Shown in pieces: positions 16,619 through 25,531 of a stretch of 33,000 nucleotides of DNA. The notes under the pieces are model-generated. The model was not told where the DNA came from. It worked only from the letters and a program-made list of their open reading frames with translations, and made no database searches. Every line of letters begins with the position of its first letter. Position 1 is the first letter of the stretch. The DNA lies in assembly GCA_902806235.1 (NCBI GenBank), contig CADCVW010000004.1, positions 1 through 33,000 on the forward strand. Reading direction: 5' to 3'. This stretch comes from an uncultured Sphingomonadaceae bacterium. Its GTDB lineage: Bacteria > Pseudomonadota > Alphaproteobacteria > Sphingomonadales > Sphingomonadaceae. The position numbers were made by a program, and so were the translations under genes.

Positions 16619-18489
16619 AATATGCCGTGCTCGCGACCGTGCTCCTGCTCGCTGCGCCCGCGCCCGCGCAGGAGGCCGCGCGTTACAGCGACGATGCAGC
16701 CCGGCAGGCGGTGAGCGACGCTGCGGTCGTCGAGGCGACCGTCATGGTGCCGATGCGCGACGGCGTGCGGCTAGCGACGGATGTGTACCGGCCCAAGGAC
16801 GCGCGCGGACCGCTGCCCACCGTGTTGTGGAAGACGCCATACAACGAGCTCGGCGACAATGCGCGCACCAAGCGCCGCGCGCTCGAGGCGGTGCGCCGCG
16901 GCTATGCCTACGTGGTTCAGAACGAGCGGGGGCGCTTCCATTCGGAGGGCGAGTTCGAAATTCTCGGCAAGCCGCAGACGGACGGCTTCGACGCGCTCAG
17001 CTGGATCACCAAGCAGCCCTGGTCGAACGGCAAGGTCGGCACGCTCGGCTGTTCATCCTCGGCCGAATGGCAGCTCGCGCTGGCGGCGCAGAATCACCCC
17101 GCGCACGCCGCGATGGTGCCGATGGCGGCCGGCGCGGGTATCGGTAAGGTCGGCCGGTATCAAGAGCAGGGCAATTGGTACACGGGCGGCGTGCCCAGGA
17201 GCTTGTTCTTCGTCTGGCTGCACGGCGTCGAAAACCCGATCCGCCCGCAGCTCCCGGCCGACATCGACGCGGCGACGCGCGCGCGCGTCGCGGGCTACGA
17301 CGACCTTTCGCCCAAGAAGCCGGCCGTCGACTGGCCGCGCCAGATCCGGCGGCTGCCCGTCGACACCATCCTGTCGGACCTCGGCGAACCGCCCGCGACC
17401 TTCGAGCGTTTCATCGCGCGCAGCCCTTCCGACCCCGCTTGGCGCCAAGGCGGCCTCTATCATGACGACATGGGCTGGGGCGTGCCCGCGCTGTGGTTCA
17501 ACAGCTGGTACGACGTCTCGATTGGGCCCAACCTCGAACTGTTCAACCACGTCCGCCAGTCCCGCACCGACCGCGAGGCGAGCGACAATCAATATGTCGT
17601 CGTTGCGCCCAACAACCATTGCCAGTTCGCTGCGCTGAAGCCCGGCCTCAAATCCGGCGACCGTGACCTTGGCGATCCCAGCTTCGACATGGACGGCGCC
17701 GTCTGGGGCTGGTTCGACCGCTGGCTGAAGGGCGACAGGCGCGCCTTTCCCGCATCGACGCCCAAGGTCCGCTATTACACAATGGGCGCGAACCGCTGGA
17801 ACGCGGCCGCGCAATGGCCGCCCGCGCGGGCGCAAACGGTGCGCATGTACCTGCGCAGCGGTGGCGGCGCGAACAGCTTGCACGGCGACGGCCGCCTGTC
17901 TGCCTCCGCGCCGCCCGCGGGCGAAGCTCCGGACCGCTACGTCTACGACCCCGCCAACCCCGTCCAGACGATCGGCGGTGGTGATTGCTGCAATGGTGGG
18001 CTCGTCACCGCGGGCGCTTTCGACCAGCGGGTGATCGAAGCGCGGAGCGACGTGCTCGTCTACACCAGCGAGCCGTTGACCGAGCCGCTGGAGGTCAGCG
18101 GCTTTGTCGAGGCCGTGCTCAAGGTTTCGTCGGACGCGCGAGATACGGATTTCGCGGTCAAGCTCGTCGACGTGGCGCCGGACGGGACGGCCTACATCCT
18201 GTCCGACACGATCCAGCGCGCGCGCTACCGCGACGGCTACGACCGGCCGACGTTCCTGCGCACGGGCGAGGTGGCCACGGTCCGCCCCACGCCCATGGCG
18301 ACCAGCAACCGCTTCGGGCGCGGCCACCGCATCCGCGTGGAGGTGACCTCGTCCAACTTCCCCAAGTTCGCGCGCAACCTGAACACCGGCGGCAACAACG
18401 AACGCGAAAGCCGGTACGTCGTTGCGCGCAACGCCGTCCACCACGACGCCGCCAACGCGTCTTACGTCGAGCTGCCCGTCGTCCGCTGA
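16615..18489 (+). CDS. CocE/NonD (S15-like) secreted hydrolase
   Basis: Alpha/beta hydrolase of the CocE/NonD family, related to alpha-amino-acid ester hydrolases and X-Pro dipeptidyl peptidases. The 624 residues begin with a signal peptide ending in APAPAQ. The N-terminal block VMVPMRDGVRLATDVYRPKD and NERGRFHSEGEF are typical. The nucleophile is in GTLGCSSSAEWQ (probably S147). The Asp and His are likely those in WFNSWYDVSIG and VVAPNNHCQF. The C-terminal third is the X-Pro-type jelly roll (EVSGFVEAVLKVSSDARDTD, then RVEVTSSNFPKFARN). It starts on the deacylase stop (ATGA), so it belongs to the same operon and could hydrolyse amino-acid esters or N-terminal peptide bonds. Confidence 0.87.
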   Translation: MKYAVLATVLLLAAPAPAQEAARYSDDAARQAVSDAAVVEATVMVPMRDGVRLATDVYRPKDARGPLPTVLWKTPYNELGDNARTKRRALEAVRRGYAYVVQNERGRFHSEGEFEILGKPQTDGFDALSWITKQPWSNGKVGTLGCSSSAEWQLALAAQNHPAHAAMVPMAAGAGIGKVGRYQEQGNWYTGGVPRSLFFVWLHGVENPIRPQLPADIDAATRARVAGYDDLSPKKPAVDWPRQIRRLPVDTILSDLGEPPATFERFIARSPSDPAWRQGGLYHDDMGWGVPALWFNSWYDVSIGPNLELFNHVRQSRTDREASDNQYVVVAPNNHCQFAALKPGLKSGDRDLGDPSFDMDGAVWGWFDRWLKGDRRAFPASTPKVRYYTMGANRWNAAAQWPPARAQTVRMYLRSGGGANSLHGDGRLSASAPPAGEAPDRYVYDPANPVQTIGGGDCCNGGLVTAGAFDQRVIEARSDVLVYTSEPLTEPLEVSGFVEAVLKVSSDARDTDFAVKLVDVAPDGTAYILSDTIQRARYRDGYDRPTFLRTGEVATVRPTPMATSNRFGRGHRIRVEVTSSNFPKFARNLNTGGNNERESRYVVARNAVHHDAANASYVELPVVR

Positions 18490-18931
18490 ATGCATTTCCC
18501 GATCGCCGCCGTCCGCGCCCGCTTGCCCGCGCTCGCCGTCACAGACGGCCGGCGGCCCCGCATCCATTTCGACGCCCCCGGAGACACCCAGGCCTGCGCC
18601 GAGGCCATTGACGCGATGGCCGAGCATCTGCGGACCGGCACCGCCATTTTGGGCGGACGCTTCGCGACGTCGGCGGCAATGGACGCGCTGAACGCCGAGG
18701 CGCACGCGGCGATGGCGAATCTGCTCGACGCGACCCCGGCGAGATTGCCTTCGGGCAGAACATGACGAGCCTCACGCTCGCTGTCTTGCGCGCGCTGGCG
18801 GGAGGGCGATGAGCTGATCGTAACGCGCCTCGACCGCGGCGCCAATGTCGCCCCCTGGCTGCGCGTCGCCGAGGACCGCGGCATGGCGGTGCGCTGGCTC
18901 GACTTCAGCCCGGCCAACGTTCGCTGTCGGA
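18490..18931 (+). pseudogene. Class V aminotransferase / cysteine-desulfurase-like fragment
   Basis: The first 91 codons (MHFPIAAVRARLPALAVTDG, then RIHFDAPGDTQACAEAIDAM) match the N-terminus of class V PLP aminotransferases. The homologous sequence then continues in another frame (EIAFGQNMTSLTLAVLRALA) and, after a second shift, in a third (DELIVTRLDRGANVAPW, then RGMAVRWLDFSPANV). Homology stops near 18931, where the end of the convergent serine hydrolase gene begins. The lysine that binds PLP would lie beyond the break, so the remnant is inactive. It starts directly after the CocE stop and was probably the last gene of the operon. Two frameshifts plus a truncation suggest decay, or poor assembly at this spot. 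Confidence 0.8.
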
Positions 18932-20122
18932 CCTTTTCCTCCCGCTCATCCCCGCAGCCGGCGCACGGCGCTCGAATACCAGTTCGACGAGGCGCGGCAT
19001 GAGCTTGGCCGTGCCGCCGCCCGTGTTGGTGAGCAGCACCACCGTAGTGCGGATTTCGGGAAAGGTTTGCAGCGCGGCGTTGAAGCCGTTGATGGAGCCG
19101 CCGTGGCCGATGCCGCGCCGCCCGTCGCGCACGGACGTAGCGATGCCGAGGCCATAGTTGCTGGTCACGCCAGGGACGGACTGGTTCGCCGGCCGCGCCG
19201 TGCTGGCCAGACGGCCGTCAGCGAGGCGGCCGGGCGCGGTCATCAGCGCCAAGCTTGCGGGCTTGAGCACCCGGCCGCCGAGCAGCGCCTCGTGCCAGCG
19301 GGCGAGATCGCCGACGGTCGACCGCATCGCGCCCGCCGCGGCCGCGACGCTCATCGACAGATGGGTGGCGTTGCGGAAGGCACCCGGCCGCGCCGGATCC
19401 TTGTCATAGCCTTCGGCGCGGTTGGGCACGATTTCGGCCAGATCGTCGAGCTTGGTGTTCGTGAGGCCGAGCGGGCGGAACAGGTTGGCGGCGAGGAAAT
19501 CGCCATAAGCCTGCCCCGACGCCTTTTCGATGACCGCGCCGAGCAGGAAGAAGGCCGAATTGGAGTAGCTCCACGACGTGCCGGGGGCGAAGTCGTAGAG
19601 TGGGTCGGCGGCGGCAAAGTGCTTGATGAATTCGGCAGCGGCGTAATCGCGCGGGGCCACGGCGGCGAGGAAGTCGGGCGCACCCGTGTAATTGGCGATG
19701 CCCGACGTGTGGTTGAGCAATTGCCGGAGCGTTACCTCGTCGCCGCGCGGAAAATCGGGGACGAACTTGGCGAGCTTGTCATCGAGCGACAGGCGCCCGC
19801 GCTCGGCTAGCAGCAGCACGGCGGCCGCCGTGAACTCTTTGGTCACCGAGCCGATGCGGAATACAGTGTCGGCGCGCACAGGGGTGCGCTGCTCGAGATC
19901 GGCGGAGCCGTAGCCGCGCAGGAGGCGCACGCGCCCATTCTCCACGATTGCGACCGCGAAGCCAACCGACTCTCCCGCCGCCAATACCTCGCCCGCTGCG
20001 CGATCCACCGCTGCGGCGAGCTGCGGATCGGCGACGGACGCCGGGAGCGCGGCAGTGGACGGCGCAGGCGCGGACGCCTGCGCCGACGCGAGGAGCACGC
20101 TTCCCAGCAGATGTGCGAGCAC
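18905..20122 (-). CDS. Secreted serine hydrolase, class C beta-lactamase fold
   Basis: Periplasmic serine hydrolase of the S12/beta-lactamase class C type. The fold serves D-aminopeptidases, esterases and carboxypeptidases as well as lactamases. A short N-terminal signal (HLLGSVLLASAQA) leads to S92-V-T-K95, Y186-S-N188 and the H340-G-G motif. The GTG start has AAAGGA upstream at good spacing. Residues up to ERRAPAAG look native. The last 14 (from MSGRKRSDSERWPG) look like sequence from across the junction with the aminotransferase fragment, so the true C-terminus may be altered. It lies 47 bases after the TonB receptor gene on the same strand, a likely operon of uptake and hydrolysis. Confidence 0.87.
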   Translation of the reverse strand: MLAHLLGSVLLASAQASAPAPSTAALPASVADPQLAAAVDRAAGEVLAAGESVGFAVAIVENGRVRLLRGYGSADLEQRTPVRADTVFRIGSVTKEFTAAAVLLLAERGRLSLDDKLAKFVPDFPRGDEVTLRQLLNHTSGIANYTGAPDFLAAVAPRDYAAAEFIKHFAAADPLYDFAPGTSWSYSNSAFFLLGAVIEKASGQAYGDFLAANLFRPLGLTNTKLDDLAEIVPNRAEGYDKDPARPGAFRNATHLSMSVAAAAGAMRSTVGDLARWHEALLGGRVLKPASLALMTAPGRLADGRLASTARPANQSVPGVTSNYGLGIATSVRDGRRGIGHGGSINGFNAALQTFPEIRTTVVLLTNTGGGTAKLMPRLVELVFERRAPAAGMSGRKRSDSERWPG

Positions 20123-20169
20123 GGCCTATCCTTTGCAGTAGCTATCACCGAACCGCAGAACCCGGTCCG

Positions 20170-22974
20170 CTAGAAATTTACCCGCGCGCCTGCGGAGAAG
20201 TAGGTTCCGACGACGTCGTAATTGGAGTTGCCCACGGTTGAGAGCGGCGGCTCCTCGTCGAACAAGTTGTTCACATTGCCAAAAAAGGTGAAGCGGTCGC
20301 GCACCTTGAACTGCGCGCCGACGTCCACGTAGGTTCGCGAGCTGATGCGGTTGTTCGCGAGCGTCGTCAGCGCGCTGTTGAAGAAGCCGCCGTCGACGTA
20401 GCGCAGGCGCAGGTCGAGCCCTACCACCTCGTCCTGGTACGTAGCGCCCACCGTGGCCCGCCACTTGGGCGTGCCGCGCTGCACTTGGTCGCCGACCTCG
20501 CCCGCCGTGTCGACCCTGGTCACGCCCGTGTCGAAGATCAGCCGGTCGACGTAGGTCGCGAGGCCTCTGAACCGGATCGTACCTGGCAGGTCGCCACTCA
20601 ATTGGTCCAACCGCAGCAGGTACGAAGCCTCGATATCGACGCCGCGCGTCTGGAAGGTAGCCAAGTTCTGCTGGTTGGCCAGCACCTGGGTCACCGTCCC
20701 CGTCGCGTCGCGGGTGATCCGGTCGCATGCCTCTTGCGATCCTTGAGCGCAGGCGAGCGTCAGCGTCGAACCGTTGAGCGCGATGATCGCACCCTCGATC
20801 TCGATGTCGTAATAGTCGACGGAAAGATTGAAGCGGGGCAGGAACCCGGGCGAGAAGGACGCGCCCAAGGTCAGCGTGTCCGCAAGCTCAAGCTCCAGAT
20901 CGGGGTTGCCGCCGGTGAAGGTCGTCACGGCCGCGGGGGTCGGGTTATACCCCGGCGTGGTACGTCCGGCTGTGTCTTGATCGACGAGAGGCCCTACAGT
21001 AATCGCCTGCACAGCGAACAACTCGTTCGTGTTGGGCGCACGCACGTCGCGCGAGCGGGTGCCGCGGAGTAGCACGGCGTCGAATAGCCGAGCCGTCGCG
21101 CCCAGCTTCCACGCAAAAACATCGCCGCTTCGACTGTAATCCGAGTAGCGCGCGGCTGCGTTGAAATCGAGGTCGAACTTCTCGTCGACGCCGATGAGCG
21201 GCACAGCGGCCTCGACAAAGGCTTCCTGCACGTTGAAGCCGCCGTTCAGGTCGCTCGTGAAAATAGGGATGCCGAACCCGCCCGCGCGCGTTGCTTCGTC
21301 GCGCGAGGACTCGATCTCCTCCCACCGCGCTTCGGCGCCGAACGCGATCGCCAGCGGGCCGGCGGGCAGCTGGAATAGCTCGCCCTCGATCTCCACCGCC
21401 GCGGCGTCCAACCGCTCCGTCGACAGCGAGCGCTGGGTGCCGGTCACGTAATCGATTGCTTCGGGCGAGGCGTTGAGCCGGCCGAAAGGATTAAGCGGAC
21501 GGCAGGCGGGATCATCGTTGGCCGGGTTGGCGTCCGCGTTCACCGCGCAGACGATCTGGCCGTTGAAGGAGACCGCGTTAATGGCGCGATTGAAGTTGGC
21601 CGCGAGGCGGGCGTTCTCCAACTGCTGGTCGCTCTTGATCTCGCCGTGGCTGTAATAGCCGCTCAAGGTGTAGCCGCCGCCCAGCTCCGCCTCGAGACCG
21701 ATTGCGCCCTCGTAGTTCTCGCGCTCGCTATTCAGATTGAGGGATAGAATGTCCTCGAAGAAACGGCCCAAGGTGAAACTGACTTGGCCGGCCGCCGCCA
21801 GCTGATTGCGGATCTCCGGGCGCAAGAATGGATTCGTGGCCTGGATCGTGAGCGGCGGGACGAGGAAGTCGGGCACGAAGCGCGAGTCGGTGGTCGCGCG
21901 GCCGTAGGTCCCGTCGACGTAAACCGTCGCTGGCCCGAAATCATAAGAAGCGCGGGCGTAGACGCTGAGCCGCTCGAACGGCGTCGAAGCCGAAATGAAG
22001 TCATACAAGCCAACGGCGTCGGCGCCGCCGAGCACCTGCCCCGGGAACGCGCCCGGGCCGAGCGGCGCGCCGGTCCGGAACGGCCGCAGCGTCCCGTCGC
22101 TGTTGAACACTTGGCCGGCCAGCACGCCACTGGTGATCAAACCGTCGGGTGCCGTGTTACCGAAGTTAACGTCGCGCACCAGTTGTGTCGAGAGGTCGGT
22201 AGCGCTGAACGGACTGACCCGAGCGATGCCGGCGCTGCCGAGGTTGCGGCGCGAGTTGCGGTCGAGAATACCTTGGTCCTCGACATATTCGGCCCCGATA
22301 AGGAATTGCCCCGCGCCACCCGCGAACGGCAGGCCGAAGGAGCCGTCCAGGCCGTAGCGCGCCCCGTCTCCACGCGAGGACAGGCCGGCCTGAGCGCCGA
22401 GCGACAGCCCGTCCAGCTTGTCCCTGAGAAGGATGTTGACGACGCCGGCGACCGCGTCCGAACCCCAGGCCGCCGATGCGCCGCCCGTGACGACCTCCAC
22501 GCGCTCAATCAGGTTCGTCGGCACGAAGTTGAGGTTGTTGCGGCCGACGAAGCGGCGCCCCTCGATCAGGGTGAGCGTGCGCTGCGTGCCCAACCCGCGC
22601 AGGTCCACGGGCGCGGTGCCGGTGGACGTGTTGCCGACGGACACTTGCGGCGTCACCGTGGGACGGAATTGCGGCTGATCGTTCAGAATTTGCTGGATGT
22701 TCGGCCGCGCGCCCTGCCGCAGTTCTACGTCGCCCAGCACCGTGGTCGGGGTAGGCTGATCGAAACCGGCGCTGTTGATGCGCGATCCGGTGACGACAAT
22801 CTCGCCCTCCGTACCGCTCTCCCCCTCGCCCGCCTGTTCGGGGAGAGGCGTGTCGGCCGGGGACGCGCCGGTCGCCTGCGCGAGCGCGGCGCCGGGGAAG
22901 CCGAAGGCGAGCATCGCGGCGACCGAGACGCCGCCCAGCCACGCGCACATCCTCTTGGACGACCGACTTTTCAT
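20170..22974 (-). CDS. TonB-dependent receptor, peptide-locus type
   Basis: Large outer-membrane receptor of 934 residues with signal peptide MKSRSSKRMCAWLGG...ALAQ. A TonB box region (EGEIVVTGSRI) precedes the plug domain (about 60-170: PVDLRGLGTQRTLTLIEGRR and VEVVTGGASAAWGSDAVAGV). The barrel ends in the canonical aromatic C-terminus YFSAGARVNF. I prefer the ATG at 22974, with GAGGGA seven bases upstream; an in-frame ATG at 22989 would add MRETF. The serine hydrolase gene follows 47 bases downstream. The setting, surrounded by peptidases and D-amino-acid enzymes, suggests uptake of an oligopeptide or peptide-like compound. The ligand is unknown. Confidence 0.93.
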   Translation of the reverse strand: MKSRSSKRMCAWLGGVSVAAMLAFGFPGAALAQATGASPADTPLPEQAGEGESGTEGEIVVTGSRINSAGFDQPTPTTVLGDVELRQGARPNIQQILNDQPQFRPTVTPQVSVGNTSTGTAPVDLRGLGTQRTLTLIEGRRFVGRNNLNFVPTNLIERVEVVTGGASAAWGSDAVAGVVNILLRDKLDGLSLGAQAGLSSRGDGARYGLDGSFGLPFAGGAGQFLIGAEYVEDQGILDRNSRRNLGSAGIARVSPFSATDLSTQLVRDVNFGNTAPDGLITSGVLAGQVFNSDGTLRPFRTGAPLGPGAFPGQVLGGADAVGLYDFISASTPFERLSVYARASYDFGPATVYVDGTYGRATTDSRFVPDFLVPPLTIQATNPFLRPEIRNQLAAAGQVSFTLGRFFEDILSLNLNSERENYEGAIGLEAELGGGYTLSGYYSHGEIKSDQQLENARLAANFNRAINAVSFNGQIVCAVNADANPANDDPACRPLNPFGRLNASPEAIDYVTGTQRSLSTERLDAAAVEIEGELFQLPAGPLAIAFGAEARWEEIESSRDEATRAGGFGIPIFTSDLNGGFNVQEAFVEAAVPLIGVDEKFDLDFNAAARYSDYSRSGDVFAWKLGATARLFDAVLLRGTRSRDVRAPNTNELFAVQAITVGPLVDQDTAGRTTPGYNPTPAAVTTFTGGNPDLELELADTLTLGASFSPGFLPRFNLSVDYYDIEIEGAIIALNGSTLTLACAQGSQEACDRITRDATGTVTQVLANQQNLATFQTRGVDIEASYLLRLDQLSGDLPGTIRFRGLATYVDRLIFDTGVTRVDTAGEVGDQVQRGTPKWRATVGATYQDEVVGLDLRLRYVDGGFFNSALTTLANNRISSRTYVDVGAQFKVRDRFTFFGNVNNLFDEEPPLSTVGNSNYDVVGTYFSAGARVNF

Positions 22975-23336
22975 AAACGTTTCCCTCATCCTCGACCCTT
23001 CTCCCGGCTCTGCGGCCGTTGCTGAACAGGTTCGGCATTCTTCAGAACACGCCCAGTTGGAAAATGCAATCCTGCACGGGCCTAGGCTCCTGGAAATCTC
23101 TATACGGCTGGAAGCGCAGGATTGTCTTGCGCACCCGCTCTGGCCCGCTGCGGCCCGTATGCAACTCTAGACTATGCTTACTCAGTCCGAGTGTGGGTTT
23201 TCTCAGTATAAGCAATCACCTGCGTACCCTTTGACAATTTTCCGTATGGGCGCATTAGTGCCCATCTGGGATGAAGTTCAGTTCAACGCCAAAGAGCGAG
23301 GGCCGAGCGAACCGTCGGGATCGAGGGAGAGGTTTT
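22975..23336. other. Divergent intergenic region between TonB receptor and serine hydrolase
   Basis: About 360 bases that must hold promoters for both directions. A TTGACA box with an overlapping dyad lies at 23231-23265 (separate entry). GCTTA at 23176 and TAAGC at 23208 form weak inverted arms. A TATACT on the minus strand (23205-23210) could be a -10 for the receptor, but no matching -35 is seen. No gene is supported. Confidence 0.5.
23231..23265 (+). promoter_or_regulatory. Candidate promoter with overlapping operator-like dyad
   Basis: A consensus -35 TTGACA (23231-23236) is followed after about 17 bp by a weak -10 (ATTAGT). The inverted repeat ATGGGC-8 nt-GCCCAT (23246-23265) spans the -10 position. 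It lies about 70 bases before the serine hydrolase start, a plausible repressor site over a promoter. The bound factor is unknown; the XRE-cupin protein is one candidate. Confidence 0.45.
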
Positions 23337-25343
23337 ATGGGGCGCTTCGTTAAGATCGTGCTGGCCATGCTGCTGGCCTTGACGATGGGCCCGTCGCTGG
23401 CGCAGCAGGTCGATCCACTCGCGCCCCCGGTCAGCACGAAGCGGGTCGAGGGCGATGTGACGTCGCGGGCGGTGCCCCGGACGCCGGGCGCTCCCGGCGC
23501 ACTGAGCGCCACGGACGTAGATGCCTTGCTCGACGGTTTCGTCCCATACGCGCTCGCTAGCGGCGACATCGCAGGAGCCGTGGTCGTCGTGGTGCGCGAC
23601 GGGAAGGTGCTGACGCAGCGCGGCTTTGGCTATGCCGACGTTGCGAAGCGCCGCCCCGTCGACCCCCGCCGAACCCTGTTCCGCCCCGGCTCAATCTCCA
23701 AGCTGTTCACTTGGACGGCGGTAATGCAGCAGGTGGAGGAAGGACGGCTCGACCTCGACGCGGACGTCAACCGCTACCTCGATTTTCGCATCCCGCCCCA
23801 TGCCGGGCGCCCGATCACCCTGCGCCAGATCATGAAGCACACGGCCGGCTTCGAGGAGCAGGCGAAGGAACTCATCACCACGAACCCGGCCAAGGCGCGG
23901 GCCTACGACGCCCTGCTTAAGGAGTATATGCCGGCGCGCATCTACGCGCCGGGAACCACGCCCGCCTACTCCAACTATGCCACCTCGCTCGCCGGCTACA
24001 TCGTCAGCCGCGTGTCCGGGATGCCCTTCGACGACTACCTAGACCGCCGGGTGTTCGGGCCCATCGGCATGCGCATGTCTACCTTCCGCCAACCGCTTCC
24101 ACAGCCGTTGCGGCCGTTCATGGCGCAGGGATACAAGCTGGGCTCGGGCGAGCCCGTCGGCTTCGAGTTCGTCAATCCCGCGCCCGCCGGCAGCCTGTCC
24201 GCGACGGGTGAGGATATGGCCCGCTTTATGGTCGCGCACCTGAACGGGGGCGCGGGCCTGATGTCTCCGGAAACGGCGCGGCTCATGCACGGAGGCGCGA
24301 CGACCAGGCCCATTCCCGCCCTGAACGGGATGGAGCTGGGCTTTTACGAGTCGGATGTGAACGGCCGCACGGTGATCAGCCACGCGGGCGACACCGTGGG
24401 CTTCCACAGCACGCTGCACCTGTTCCTGAACGACGGGGTCGGCCTTTACGCCTCCTTCAACAGCACGGGGCGCAACGGCGCCGTCGGGAACATCCGCACC
24501 CAGCTCTTCACGGCCTTCGCCGACCGCTACTTCCCGGCCCCGAGGTCAATCCGGCCGATCGACGCGCGAACCGCCCGCCGACATTCCGAGATGCTGACGG
24601 GCAACTGGCGCAACTCGCGTCGGCTGGAAACGAGCTTCATGAGCATCGGCGGGCTACTAGGCCAAGCTAAGGTCGGCATCGCCGCCGACGGCTCACCCGT
24701 GCTGCCCATTGCTAATGGTTTGAATGGCCAGCCGCGCAAGTGGGTCGAGGTCGCGCCTTTCGTATGGGAGGATCGCGACAGCCACGAGCGGCTGGCAGCC
24801 GTGGCTGGCCCGGAGGGTGTGACCCGCTTCAGCATCAACTCGATCGCGCCGTTCATGGTCTTCGAGCGTGTGCCCTGGTATCAGAACAGCTCTTGGCTGC
24901 TGCCTTGGCTTTACGCCAGCCTCCTCGCTCTCCTGCTGACCGCGGTGGCCTGGCCCGCCGCGGCGGTCGTGCGCCGCCGATACGGCGCCAAGCTGGCGCT
25001 GGAGGGACGGCCTTTGCGCGCTTACCGCGCCACCAAGGTCGCGGCGCTGCTCATTCTTGCCGTGCTGATCGGCTGGGCGGCGCTGGTCAGCACCATGCTG
25101 GGCAACATCGAACAGCTCAGTCCCGCCAACGATCCGTTTGTGCTCACCCTTCAACTGCTCAGCACGGTCGTCTTCGTAGGCGGGTTCGCTATCATGCTCT
25201 GGAACCTAGCCTCGGTCTGGCGGCGGGGCGGAGGCCGGCGTTGGCCCGCAAAAACGTGGAGCATTGCGTTGGTGCTCGCGGCGGGATCGGTGCTCTGGGT
25301 GGCGATCGTGTTCCACTTGATTGGCTGGGGAGCGCGCTACTGA
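23337..25343 (+). CDS. Serine hydrolase (class C beta-lactamase fold) with C-terminal membrane domain
   Basis: A 668-residue exported protein. Signal peptide: FVKIVLAMLLALTMGPSLAQ. Catalytic domain (about 55-400): S119-I-S-K122, Y211-S-N213 and the HAGDTVGFHS block as the HxG motif. A middle beta domain (about 430-530) is followed by four hydrophobic helices (WLLPWLYASLLALLLTAVAW; AALLILAVLIGWAALV; LQLLSTVVFVGGFAIML; ALVLAAGSVLWVAIVFHLIG). The hydrolase domain is thus tethered to the inner membrane facing the periplasm. GAGAGG just before the ATG at 23337 sets the start. Its TGA overlaps the ATG of the dgcA fragment, so it was cotranslated with a D-glutamate pathway gene. The likely role is trimming of D-residue-containing peptides; the substrate is unproven. 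Confidence 0.87.
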   Translation: MGRFVKIVLAMLLALTMGPSLAQQVDPLAPPVSTKRVEGDVTSRAVPRTPGAPGALSATDVDALLDGFVPYALASGDIAGAVVVVVRDGKVLTQRGFGYADVAKRRPVDPRRTLFRPGSISKLFTWTAVMQQVEEGRLDLDADVNRYLDFRIPPHAGRPITLRQIMKHTAGFEEQAKELITTNPAKARAYDALLKEYMPARIYAPGTTPAYSNYATSLAGYIVSRVSGMPFDDYLDRRVFGPIGMRMSTFRQPLPQPLRPFMAQGYKLGSGEPVGFEFVNPAPAGSLSATGEDMARFMVAHLNGGAGLMSPETARLMHGGATTRPIPALNGMELGFYESDVNGRTVISHAGDTVGFHSTLHLFLNDGVGLYASFNSTGRNGAVGNIRTQLFTAFADRYFPAPRSIRPIDARTARRHSEMLTGNWRNSRRLETSFMSIGGLLGQAKVGIAADGSPVLPIANGLNGQPRKWVEVAPFVWEDRDSHERLAAVAGPEGVTRFSINSIAPFMVFERVPWYQNSSWLLPWLYASLLALLLTAVAWPAAAVVRRRYGAKLALEGRPLRAYRATKVAALLILAVLIGWAALVSTMLGNIEQLSPANDPFVLTLQLLSTVVFVGGFAIMLWNLASVWRRGGGRRWPAKTWSIALVLAAGSVLWVAIVFHLIGWGARY

Positions 25344-25531
25344 TGGGCCGGATGTTCATGACGATCGAGGTGCAGGACCTACCCTTTGCCGCGCCGTTCC
25401 GCATCACCGGCTTCACCTTCGAGGCGATGCCCTCCGTTGTGGTCACGCTTGACGACGGCGTCGCCCAAGGGCGGGGCGAGGGCTCGGGCGTTATACCATC
25501 CCGCGGGGCGGCGGAGCGCGCCGCGCGCTGA
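25343..25531 (+). pseudogene. Truncated dgcA-like N-acetyl-D-glutamate racemase (enolase superfamily)
   Basis: About 48 residues (MTIEVQDLPFAAPFRITG, then MPSVVVTLDDGVAQGRGEGSGV) match the capping-domain start of dipeptide epimerase/DgcA proteins, in which PFRITG and GRGEAxGV are conserved. The frame then runs into unrelated residues (IPSRGAAERAAR) and stops. A full protein would be over 300 residues with a barrel, lysines and metal ligands, all missing. The ATG at 25343 overlaps the serine hydrolase stop. Sequence after about 25500-25530 belongs to an S9 peptidase, so the 3' part of this gene and the 5' part of the next appear deleted or misjoined. It would be the partner of dgcN at 12436. 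Confidence 0.75.

Noticed and set aside
17053-18705. Long minus-strand frame opposite the CocE hydrolase and aminotransferase
   Set aside because: No recognisable domain and Arg/Val/Gly-rich composition; it is a shadow of two genes with strong homology on the plus strand.
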